5,391 nucleotides of DNA, taken from contig JAEWAX010000073.1 in the NCBI GenBank assembly GCA_023391425.1, positions 1 to 5,391 of the forward strand, written 5' to 3'. Shown piece after piece: positions 1 to 5,368 of this stretch. Position 1 is the first letter of the stretch. Every line of letters begins with the position of its first letter. A program made the position numbers and the translations under genes. The notes beneath the pieces are model-generated. The model did no database searches. It saw nothing but the letters and a program-made list of their open reading frames with translations, and was not told the origin of the DNA. The DNA comes from Bacillota bacterium. GTDB taxonomy: Bacteria; Bacillota; Clostridia; Acetivibrionales; DSM-1351.

Positions 1-308
1 TTATTGTATAAGAAGTAAAATACCAAAACTAAAATTACATTTGACACCGCAATAAATGGTGCAAAAGGAAGCAACGCTGCTGCGATCGGTGCATTATTAC
101 CGATTAATGATGTAAATGGTGTCAAAATTGATATAGCTATACCACCACCAATTCCTGCTGTCATTACAGCAATTAGCAAACACATATTCACTAACGGACC
201 CACTATAAAACTGTTGTTTGGAAGGCTTCTCCCAACCATTTGTACTGCAACTACTACTGCCAATAATACAGCTGTTCTAGCTAACATTCTAATTTTATCG
301 CTATTCAT
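1..308 (-). CDS. ECF transporter S component-like membrane protein (partial, 3' end outside window)
   Basis: Translation gives 102 residues beginning MNSDKIRMLARTAVLLAVVV and running off the window without a stop. The product is almost entirely hydrophobic, with about three membrane spans visible (residues ~9-25, ~34-65, ~72-100). It has a basic N-terminus, a glycine-rich turn (GIGGG near 53-57) and the segment FIVGPLVN near 34-41. This layout resembles the small clostridial proteins annotated as ECF-transporter substrate-binding components, which capture a vitamin or related micronutrient and work with a shared energising module. That family assignment is from recall of similar proteins, and the substrate cannot be told. 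The ATG at 306-308 is preceded by GGAGG (314-318) at a 5-nt gap, which fixes the start. It is transcribed divergently from ilvE, and a large palindrome lies in its presumed promoter. No energising subunits are visible, so it may be a solitary S component. Confidence 0.7.
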   Translation of the reverse strand, partial: MNSDKIRMLARTAVLLAVVVAVQMVGRSLPNNSFIVGPLVNMCLLIAVMTAGIGGGIAISILTPFTSLIGNNAPIAAALLPFAPFIAVSNVILVLVFYFLYN

Positions 309-431
309 CCCAACCTCCATAAGCCTAGTTAATAAAAAATATACTCCCACATTACTCTTCATGTGATACAACTACAAATTATTACAATAAATAACAACAA
401 TTAATATACCACAATACTTTCCAAAGTAACA

Positions 432-461
432 TTGAATTTGAGTATTAATATTCTAATTCAA
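432..461. promoter_or_regulatory. 30-bp palindrome, probable operator
   Basis: The stretch is symmetric about 446/447: 13 of its 15 base pairs are matched (mismatches at 439/454 and 442/451), with outer arms TTGAATT and AATTCAA. It lies just downstream of a TATAAT on the minus strand and about 40 bp upstream of the ilvE promoter. This is where a dimeric repressor of the ECF-like gene would bind. I do not recognise the motif as belonging to a known regulator. A smaller dyad (TACTTT-CC-AAAGTA, 415-428) lies next to it. Because the DNA is AT-rich, some symmetry by chance is possible, but 13 of 15 is high. Confidence 0.45.
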
Positions 462-478
462 GTAAATTATACATGCAA
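450..478 (-). promoter_or_regulatory. Candidate promoter(s) for the ECF-like gene
   Basis: On the minus strand a perfect TATAAT lies at 466-471, but without a convincing -35 box. An alternative pair is TTGCAT (473-478) and TAGAAT (450-455) with a 17-nt spacer. The true -10 is not certain. Either choice places the start of transcription in or beside the 30-bp palindrome at 432-461 and gives a leader of roughly 130-150 nt. Confidence 0.4.
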
Positions 479-501
479 TTTATTAAAATGGGACTAAACT
501 A

Positions 502-530
502 TAGACTTTTTTTTTCAAAAGTAGCATAAT
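502..530 (+). promoter_or_regulatory. Probable sigma-A promoter of ilvE
   Basis: A TAGACT -35 element (502-507, 4 of 6 consensus) and a CATAAT -10 element (525-530, 5 of 6) are separated by exactly 17 nt, much of it a T-run. The predicted start near 537 gives a leader of about 90 nt. That leader contains a 10-bp perfect palindrome (ATCAATTGAT, 550-559), but no T-box motif or attenuator hairpin with a T-tract. A weaker alternative is TTGCAA (559-564) with TAAATT (582-587), also 17 nt apart. Confidence 0.5.
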
Positions 531-626
531 TAATCTAGTATTTTTTTAGATCAATTGATTGCAACTATCTAATACAATCATTAAATTAGTTGTTTAAATA
601 AATTATTAGTGAAGGGAGTAATATTA

Positions 627-1688
627 ATGAATATTTCTATTACCAAAACTACAAATCCAAAACAGAAGCCTGATCAAAGTGATTTAGGTTTCGGACAATA
701 TTTCACTGACCATATGTTTATTATGGATTACACAGAAGGAAAAGGCTGGCATGATGCTAGAATAGTGCCTTATGCTCCTCTTGCTTTAGATCCATCAGCA
801 ATGGTTTTACATTACGGTCAAGCAATCTTCGAAGGCTTAAAGGCTTATAAATCTAAAAACGGCCAAGTACTACTTTTTAGACCTGAGAAAAATATGCAAA
901 GAGTAAACAACTCAAATAATCTCTTGGTTATTCCACAAATTGATGTTGATTTCTGTGTAAATGCTATAAAGGAGCTAGTACGAGTTGATGCTGACTGGAT
1001 CCCTAGTGCACCTGGCACTGCTTTGTACATTCGCCCATTTATATTTGCTACCGACCCTGCACTCGGCGTAAGACCATCATACACATATCAATTTGTTATC
1101 ATTCTTTCACCTGTTGGAGCATACTACAAGGAAGGTATCAATCCTGTAAAAATCTACGTTGAGAGCAATTATGTTCGTGCAGTTAGAGGCGGACTTGGTG
1201 AAGCAAAAACTGTTGCTAACTATGCAGCAAGCCTCAAGGCACAAGTTGAAGCAAAACATAAGGGTTACACTCAAGTATTGTGGTTAGATGGTGTTGAAAA
1301 GAAATATATTGAAGAAGTTGGAACAATGAATGTATTCTTTAAAATTAATGGTGAGGTTATTACACCAGCACTTACTGGTACAATTCTTCCTGGTATAACT
1401 CGTATGTCAACCATTGAGCTATTGAAAAAAGCAGGCATTCCAATAACAGAGCGTAGAATTACTGTTCAAGAAATTTATGATGCTCATGCAGCTGGTAAAT
1501 TGGATGAAGCATTTGGCACTGGCACTGCAGCAGTAATATCACCAATTGGAGAATTTAGCTGGAATGACAAGGTTATTACAGTTAATGGAGGTAAAATTGG
1601 AGAAGTTGCTCAAAGGGTATATGATACAATTACAGGCATACAAAGTGGAGAATTAGAAGATACTTATGGATGGACTCAAAAGGTATAG
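627..1688 (+). CDS. ilvE: Branched-chain amino-acid aminotransferase
   Basis: The 353-residue product is a fold-type IV PLP enzyme that exchanges the amino group between leucine, isoleucine or valine and 2-oxoglutarate, the last step of their synthesis and the first of their breakdown. It is cytosolic. Motifs typical of the BCAT group are HYGQAIFEGLKAY (62-74), RPEKNMQR (85-92), the TALYIRPFIFATDPALGV stretch (131-148), AKTVANYAASL with the PLP-binding lysine at about K194, EVGTMNVFF (230-238) with the conserved glutamate, and the GTGTAA phosphate-binding loop (297-302). Length matches the family. A GTG at 609 is in frame, but the ATG at 627 has a good site, GGGAG (614-618), 8 nt upstream, so I start there. 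No other ilv or leu gene adjoins it and no T-box precedes it, so it looks like a stand-alone unit with its own promoter and terminator. Confidence 0.95.
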   Translation: MNISITKTTNPKQKPDQSDLGFGQYFTDHMFIMDYTEGKGWHDARIVPYAPLALDPSAMVLHYGQAIFEGLKAYKSKNGQVLLFRPEKNMQRVNNSNNLLVIPQIDVDFCVNAIKELVRVDADWIPSAPGTALYIRPFIFATDPALGVRPSYTYQFVIILSPVGAYYKEGINPVKIYVESNYVRAVRGGLGEAKTVANYAASLKAQVEAKHKGYTQVLWLDGVEKKYIEEVGTMNVFFKINGEVITPALTGTILPGITRMSTIELLKKAGIPITERRITVQEIYDAHAAGKLDEAFGTGTAAVISPIGEFSWNDKVITVNGGKIGEVAQRVYDTITGIQSGELEDTYGWTQKV

Positions 1689-1720
1689 TATTTATATTAG
1701 CTACCAAGTTTTGAGTATAA

Positions 1721-1764
1721 TAAAGCCCCAGTTTTTAGAGTTTTATCTAAAAACTGAGGCTTTA
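1721..1764. terminator. Bidirectional intrinsic terminator between ilvE and the TerC gene
   Basis: A 19-position stem (1721-1739 with 1746-1764) has one mismatch (1728/1757) and a 6-nt loop. It starts 32 nt after the ilvE stop and ends 20 nt before the stop of the convergent TerC gene. The GC-rich base section (AAAGCC/GGCTTT) is followed by modest T-rich sequence on both strands, rather better on the minus strand (CTTTATTATA). It probably serves both genes. Confidence 0.85.
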
Positions 1765-1784
1765 CATTTGTACCTCTTCTAAGA

Positions 1785-2618
1785 TCAGTGGACTTGTTTC
1801 GTTCTAGCGTTAAGCGCCAATGATGCAACAATACTTCCAATTAAAATAGTTAAAATGATCCCTAAGGAAAGTCCAATTGGTATTTTTATATTAATCATTA
1901 GTATCAATAGCTTTATACCAGTAAAACTAAGAATCAATGCAACTCCATACTTTACATACTTAAATTTTTCGTGTAAATTACCTAAAACAAAATACATGCT
2001 TCTAAGTCCCATAATTGCAAATATATTAGATGTATAAACAATAAAGGGATCAGTTGAAATTGAAAATATTGCAGGTATTGAGTCTACGGCAAATATTATG
2101 TCAGTAAATTCAATCACAATAAGAACTGCGAATAGTGGTGTTGCGTATAATATTTTGTTTTTCCTAACAAAAAATCTATTCCCTTCAAGCCGGTCAGTAA
2201 CTGGAATTACTTTTTTGAGAAGTTTTATTATCAAACTATCATTTAAATCCTTATTTTCCTCCTGCTTAATAAGCATTTTTATTCCACTAATTATTAGAAT
2301 TGCTCCAAAAACATAAAGTACCCAGTGGAACATATTCACAATTGTTACTCCTAAAACAACAAATATAAGCCTTAAAATAAGCGCTCCCGCTATTCCGTAA
2401 TTTAAAATTCTTCTTTGGAATTCTTTCTTTATATTAAAACTAGAAAACACCATAACAAATAAAAATAGATTATCAATACTCAAACTCTTCTCAATAACAA
2501 ATCCGCCTAAGAACTCCAATGCTTTTTCTTTCCCCATAAAATAATAGATACCTGTATTAAATAATAATGCTAGACCAATCCAAAACGCGACCCATGATAG
2601 CGCTTTCTTTGTTGACAT
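1785..2618 (-). CDS. TerC-family integral membrane protein, likely Mn2+ exporter or metalation factor
   Basis: The 277-residue polytopic protein has TerC hallmarks: EKSLSIDN (43-50, with acidic E43 and D49 in a membrane span), EFTDIIFAVDSIPAIF (170-185, with E170, D173 and D179) and SNIFAIMGLRSMYF (197-210). About eight membrane spans are visible (~7-28, 35-60, 71-92, 97-115, 155-180, 190-212, 222-243, 248-270), with a charged cytoplasmic loop near 117-153. TerC relatives in Bacillus subtilis (YkoY/MeeY and YceF/MeeF) have been linked to manganese efflux and metal loading of exported enzymes, and the acidic membrane residues are the likely metal ligands. The leader carries a Mn-type riboswitch, which supports this over the older tellurite-resistance label. 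A TTG at 2622-2624 is in frame but only 3 nt from GGAGG (2628-2632). The ATG at 2616-2618 is 9 nt away and is preferred. It appears monocistronic. Confidence 0.9.
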   Translation of the reverse strand: MSTKKALSWVAFWIGLALLFNTGIYYFMGKEKALEFLGGFVIEKSLSIDNLFLFVMVFSSFNIKKEFQRRILNYGIAGALILRLIFVVLGVTIVNMFHWVLYVFGAILIISGIKMLIKQEENKDLNDSLIIKLLKKVIPVTDRLEGNRFFVRKNKILYATPLFAVLIVIEFTDIIFAVDSIPAIFSISTDPFIVYTSNIFAIMGLRSMYFVLGNLHEKFKYVKYGVALILSFTGIKLLILMINIKIPIGLSLGIILTILIGSIVASLALNARTKQVH

Positions 2619-2683
2619 ACCCAAGTTCCTCCAATATTAATTATATTATCTGCATCAAAGTAGAATTTTTTCTTTATATATAT

Positions 2684-2730
2684 AAAAAGACTCTGAGACT
2701 AAAACATTTACTGTTTCAGTCTCAGAGTCT
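2684..2730 (-). terminator. Strong intrinsic terminator in the TerC leader (riboswitch expression platform)
   Basis: On the minus strand a 19-pair stem (2712-2730 with 2688-2706, one G-U pair) encloses a 5-nt loop and is followed by TTTTTATATATA. It lies between the riboswitch aptamer and the TerC start, about 65 nt before the ATG. With no gene ending upstream on this strand, its only evident role is premature termination of the TerC transcript. The hairpin forms on both strands, but only the minus strand has the T-tract. Confidence 0.9.
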
Positions 2731-2731
2731 C

Positions 2732-2831
2732 ATGAATTGTGGATTTAACCGGGCAAAAAGCCGTATTGTCGGTTACTCCTCTGTAATTACTACAGAACAT
2801 TACTCCCTCTGATTATAAATCTCTATTGCAT
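2732..2831 (-). ncRNA. yybP-ykoY-type (manganese) riboswitch aptamer
   Basis: Read on the minus strand, the element contains AGGGAGTA (2801-2808), matching the conserved GGGGAGUA loop of the yybP-ykoY class. Next comes a hairpin of six pairs (TCTGTA/TACAGA, 2780-2796). A third helix follows (2747-2774): AACCG pairs with CGGTT, then comes the loop ACAATAC, then GGC pairs with GCC around TTTTT. A closing helix P1 pairs GATTTA (2816-2821) with TAAATC (2742-2747), and can extend through ATGCAAT (2825-2831) and ATTCAT (2732-2737) with one bulge. The two loops are those that come together around Mn2+ in this class. Position ahead of a terminator and a TerC-family gene is the classic context. The assignment is from recognised motifs, not a covariance search. 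The L1 motif reads AGGGAGTA, not the usual GGGGAGTA, one base off. Confidence 0.78.
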
Positions 2832-2887
2832 TATTTTATAATTATAAAATGTAGACTATGTAATTCGTAACCGCTCTTAATAACAGT

Positions 2888-2915
2888 ACTATTGTATTAT
2901 GTACTATACAATAGT
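2888..2915. promoter_or_regulatory. 28-bp dyad overlapping the TerC promoter, probable operator
   Basis: Perfect 10-bp arms ACTATTGTAT (2888-2897) and ATACAATAGT (2906-2915) flank an 8-bp spacer. The dyad covers the -10 box, fills the promoter spacer and touches the first base of the -35 box, so a bound dimer would occlude RNA polymerase. It is not the MntR box as I know it from Bacillus, and I do not recognise the regulator. It has no T-tract, so it is not a terminator. Confidence 0.55.
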
Positions 2916-2920
2916 GTCAA
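2891..2920 (-). promoter_or_regulatory. Probable promoter of the TerC leader transcript
   Basis: A perfect TTGACA (2915-2920) and TACAAT (2891-2896, 5 of 6) are 18 nt apart on the minus strand. Transcription from about 2884 would include the riboswitch after some 50 nt and give a leader of about 265 nt. A weaker alternative with a perfect TATAAT (2841-2846) and a poor TTACGA -35 lies closer to the aptamer. It would start transcription within or near the extended P1, so it is less likely. Confidence 0.65.
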
Positions 2921-2922
2921 TT

Positions 2923-2966
2923 AAAATAATGTTAATTAAATGTTAATTTGCATTTAACATTATTTT
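2923..2966. repeat. 13-bp inverted repeat with tandem ATGTTAATT motifs
   Basis: Arms AAAATAATGTTAA (2923-2935) and TTAACATTATTTT (2954-2966) are perfect complements with an 18-nt spacer. Inside, ATGTTAATT occurs twice in direct orientation (2929-2937 and 2940-2948), offset by 11 bp or about one helical turn, and the core recurs inverted at 2954-2960. It begins 3 bp upstream of the -35 box of the TerC promoter. It may be a regulator-binding cluster. As RNA on the plus strand it would be a weak AT-rich hairpin ending in T's, which is a poor terminator. Confidence 0.4.
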
Positions 2967-3142
2967 TAGTCGTCTTTTCTTGTTCAGTAAATTCTATTAT
3001 ATCCATAAAACATGCTCTTCAAAACCTATTAATTTTATTCCTATAGTTATAATATATCCAATTATCGTATATATTTTATAAGGATATTTGTACTATGCAT
3101 TGTTTACAATTATGTAACTGCACATGTCTTACGGAGGTTACC
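2967..3142 (+). other. Upstream region of ylbJ, no clear promoter
   Basis: This AT-rich stretch should hold the ylbJ promoter. A TATAAT lies at 3048-3053, but I see no matching -35 box. The known Bacillus ylbJ gene belongs to the mother-cell sigma-E regulon, and loosely similar AT elements exist near 3047-3073, but their spacing is wrong for a firm call. No gene or structured RNA was recognised here. Confidence 0.35.
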
Positions 3143-4417
3143 TTGAATATATTTGTTCTCTCATCCTTTATCATCTTAGCCGCAACATTATATCTGAATA
3201 GCAAAAAGACTTTCATTATTTATCTTAAGAAATGCATTCTACCTTTAATAGGTATACTGTTTATTATTGCACTTATTGTATACCCTAAAACAGCTGTTGA
3301 GTCAGCCTCCAAAGGTATAACCCTATGGTTAAATATAGTGTTTCCTTCATTATTTCCTTTTTTCGTTGCCTCCCAATTGCTTAGTAAATCAGGGTTTATC
3401 AATATTTTCGGGATAATATTAGAACCAATAATGCGTCCATTATTTAATGTACCTGGCTGTGGCTCTTTTGCACTTGCAATGGGAATAGTCAGTGGTTATC
3501 CTGTTGGTGCAGCCATAACAACTGACTTGAGAAAGCAGGAGCTTATAACAAGGGTTGAGGCTGAAAGGCTTCTAACCTTTACAAATAACTCTGGTCCCCT
3601 ATTTATTATGGGAGCAGTTGCTGTAGGAATGTTTAAGCTACCTAAAGCTGGTTATCTATTGTATATTAGTCATATTGCTGCATGTATAACTGTTGGGTTA
3701 ATATTTAAGTATTATAAAATGCAAAAAGGTGAAAAAGTTGTACCTGCCACAAAAACAACACAAAGAATAAAAATAGAACTTAGGAGGATGAGGAATTCCA
3801 ATATAAATCCTTGGACTCTCTTTGGTGATTGTATTAAAAACTCGATATTTACAATATTAACAGTAGGTGGTTTTATTATATTTTTTTCAGTTTTGATAAA
3901 TATTATGATAACCAGTGGATTAATTGGTAGAACAGCTGCTATGGCCCCAGAATTTCTGAGTAAAATTGGATTAGAATCTAAAACTATAGACGGTTTGCTT
4001 TGTGGGATATTTGAAATAACTACTGGTGCAAACCTAATCAACCTGGCACCAGCTGATTTAAAAATAAAGCTATGCTGTGCCAGCCTTATAATAGGATGGG
4101 CTGGCTTTTCTGTACATACACAAGTAATGAGCATTGTAAGCTCTTCAGATATTAGAGTAAAACCTTATATAATAGGCAAAGCAATACAAGGTATAATTTC
4201 CTCAATTTATACTTACATTGGATATACATTGTTTAGCAAATCACTTATGGTCGAAGCTACTGCTTTCTCAACCACTTCAATAAAATATGTAAATGAGTGG
4301 GAAAATATTTTTAAAATATCGCTTCAAAATATTGTTGTAGCATCTCTAGTAATAATATGCGTTTCAATATCTTATATAATTTTTGTTAGTACTATCTTAA
4401 AGAAAAATTTATTTTAG
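3143..4417 (+). CDS. ylbJ: Sporulation integral membrane protein YlbJ
   Basis: The 424-residue polytopic protein has about ten to twelve hydrophobic segments (e.g. 2-18, 31-49, 61-80, 104-127, 150-190, 232-258, 308-330, 341-364, 394-418). YlbJ-type features are LWLNIVFPSLFPFFV (61-75), the VPGCGSFALAMGIVSGYPVGAA stretch (103-124), TNNSGPLFIMGAVAVGMF (147-164) and GIFEITTGANLI (288-299). These belong to the nucleoside-recognition or Gate-domain superfamily. In Bacillus, YlbJ is a sigma-E product needed for heat-resistant spores and its substrate is unsettled. I choose TTG 3143 because GGAGG (3133-3137) lies 5 nt before it. An in-frame ATG at 3095 would add 16 cysteine-rich residues (MHCLQLCNCTCLTEVT) behind only a weak AAGGA, and the resulting 440 aa is longer than usual. 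The 3' end overlaps the convergent gene by 9 bp. Confidence 0.88.
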   Translation: MNIFVLSSFIILAATLYLNSKKTFIIYLKKCILPLIGILFIIALIVYPKTAVESASKGITLWLNIVFPSLFPFFVASQLLSKSGFINIFGIILEPIMRPLFNVPGCGSFALAMGIVSGYPVGAAITTDLRKQELITRVEAERLLTFTNNSGPLFIMGAVAVGMFKLPKAGYLLYISHIAACITVGLIFKYYKMQKGEKVVPATKTTQRIKIELRRMRNSNINPWTLFGDCIKNSIFTILTVGGFIIFFSVLINIMITSGLIGRTAAMAPEFLSKIGLESKTIDGLLCGIFEITTGANLINLAPADLKIKLCCASLIIGWAGFSVHTQVMSIVSSSDIRVKPYIIGKAIQGIISSIYTYIGYTLFSKSLMVEATAFSTTSIKYVNEWENIFKISLQNIVVASLVIICVSISYIIFVSTILKKNLF

Positions 4418-4846
4418 TTCTGATCTATTTGTTCTAATAACATCAGTTGCATCTGTTAAAATTTCTTCAACCTTATTGAGAACACTATCTGCATACTCTC
4501 GTGCTCCTAAGCGTATCTCCCTAGCATTCTTCTGAGCGCTACCTACTATCTCATTAGCCTGCTCATAAGCCTTTTTAGTAATCTCATGCTCATCAACTAA
4601 AGATGCTATTTTATTTTCAGCATCCTTCAATATGTTATTTGCTTCCTTTTGAGCTTCCAGCAATATTCTCTGGCGCTCTTCTTTAACCCATTTTGCCTGT
4701 TTAATATCTTCGGGTAGCTTAAGTCGCATCTCTTTTATTATTTCTAGTACCTCTTCCCTATCCATTAAACATTTATTTGAGAAAGGTACGCCCGAGCTTC
4801 CCTCAACGAGATCCTCTAAAGTTTCAAGTACCGTTAATATCTCCAT
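4409..4846 (-). CDS. Soluble coiled-coil protein of unknown function, coaD-linked
   Basis: The 145-residue product has no signal peptide or membrane span. An N-terminal segment (ILTVLETLEDLVEGSSGVPF, 3-22) leads into charged heptad-like helix from about 47 to 138, rich in A, E, K and Q (e.g. EAQKEANNILKDAENKI, 64-80). It resembles the stalk helices of ATP synthase b/H-type subunits and DivIVA-like proteins. Clostridial relatives next to coaD are often annotated simply as ATPase or V-type ATPase subunit H-like, but I see no P-loop and no membrane anchor, so those names are not supported. Its ATG follows the coaD stop after one base, and its GGAGG (4856-4860) lies inside the end of coaD, so translation is probably coupled. 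A structural or scaffold role is possible. The function is unknown. Confidence 0.85.
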   Translation of the reverse strand: MEILTVLETLEDLVEGSSGVPFSNKCLMDREEVLEIIKEMRLKLPEDIKQAKWVKEERQRILLEAQKEANNILKDAENKIASLVDEHEITKKAYEQANEIVGSAQKNAREIRLGAREYADSVLNKVEEILTDATDVIRTNRSELK

Positions 4847-4847
4847 A

Positions 4848-5354
4848 TCATAAATCCTCCCTGGGTTCTTTGACTTTAAATTTATTTTTAATGTCCTCTT
4901 CTATGCATTGAGGTACAAGTCCATTAATGTTTCCACCGTATCTAGCTAATTCTTTTACCATACTTGAGCTTAAAAAAGAATAATTAATATTTGACATCAT
5001 AAATAATGTTTCAATTTCTGGAGCTTGCTTCTTATTTAGTAATGCCATCTGAAGCTCGAATTCAAAATCAGATACTGCCCTAAGCCCTTTTATTATTACA
5101 TTAGCCTGTTTTTTATTAACATAATCAACGAGCAAGCCTGAAAAACATTCAATCTCGACATTATTAAGACCTTTATCGCTGACTGCCCTTTTTAGCAGAT
5201 CTACACGTTCATCCATCGAAAATAATGGTTTTTTATTATGGCTAATCAATACTGCTACTACTAGCTTATCACAAATTTGAGACGCTCGCTCAATTATATC
5301 TAAATGGCCATTTGTAACCGGGTCAAAACTCCCTGGGTATATAAATGTTTTCAT
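4848..5354 (-). CDS. coaD: Phosphopantetheine adenylyltransferase
   Basis: The 168-residue cytosolic enzyme joins 4'-phosphopantetheine and ATP to give dephospho-CoA and pyrophosphate, the penultimate step of CoA synthesis. It is a nucleotidyltransferase of the HIGH type: YPGSFDPVTNGH (6-17) carries the TNGH signature. K42 within HNKKPLF (39-45), IIKGLRAVSDFEFE (87-100, with R92) and YSFLSSSMVKELA (125-137) match substrate- and ATP-binding segments of the family. It is slightly longer than the usual ~160 residues because of a charged tail (KVKEPREDL). A GTG at 5355-5357 directly precedes the ATG, and GAGGA (5364-5368) is 6 nt from the GTG and 9 nt from the ATG. The ATG gives the usual MKTFIYPGS start and is preferred. 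It is followed at once by the coiled-coil gene. Confidence 0.96.
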   Translation of the reverse strand: MKTFIYPGSFDPVTNGHLDIIERASQICDKLVVAVLISHNKKPLFSMDERVDLLKRAVSDKGLNNVEIECFSGLLVDYVNKKQANVIIKGLRAVSDFEFELQMALLNKKQAPEIETLFMMSNINYSFLSSSMVKELARYGGNINGLVPQCIEEDIKNKFKVKEPREDL

Positions 5355-5368
5355 CACTAATCATCCTC

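Noticed and set aside
448..462. Possible CodY box in the ECF-ilvE intergenic region
   Set aside because: Too many mismatches to the CodY consensus. The symmetry is better explained by the 30-bp palindrome.
488..529. 13-codon open frame upstream of ilvE as a leader peptide
   Set aside because: It lacks runs of Leu, Ile or Val codons, has no ribosome binding site, and spans the predicted promoter so it would not be transcribed from it.
845..1084. Open frame on the minus strand inside ilvE
   Set aside because: It is wholly within a well-supported gene, has no family-like features and is an antisense shadow.
1855..2316. Two plus-strand open frames opposite the TerC gene
   Set aside because: They mirror conserved membrane-protein codons and have no credible ribosome binding sites or domains.
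2688..2730. The terminator hairpin as an insertion-element end or transposon inverted repeat
   Set aside because: The arms are 5 nt apart, the T-tract follows on the minus strand, and no transposase or target duplication is present.
2567..2812. 81-codon plus-strand open frame across the TerC start and leader
   Set aside because: It crosses the terminator hairpin and aptamer, has no binding site and has no coding character.
2833..2850. Perfect 18-bp AT palindrome resembling a PerR or Fur box
   Set aside because: The half-sites abut without the central base of the 7-1-7 arrangement, and all bases are A or T, so chance symmetry around a TATAAT is more likely.
3220..4134. Two minus-strand open frames inside ylbJ (3220-3402 and 3712-4134)
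   Set aside because: Both are antisense to conserved YlbJ motifs, and the 140-codon one has no recognisable domain.
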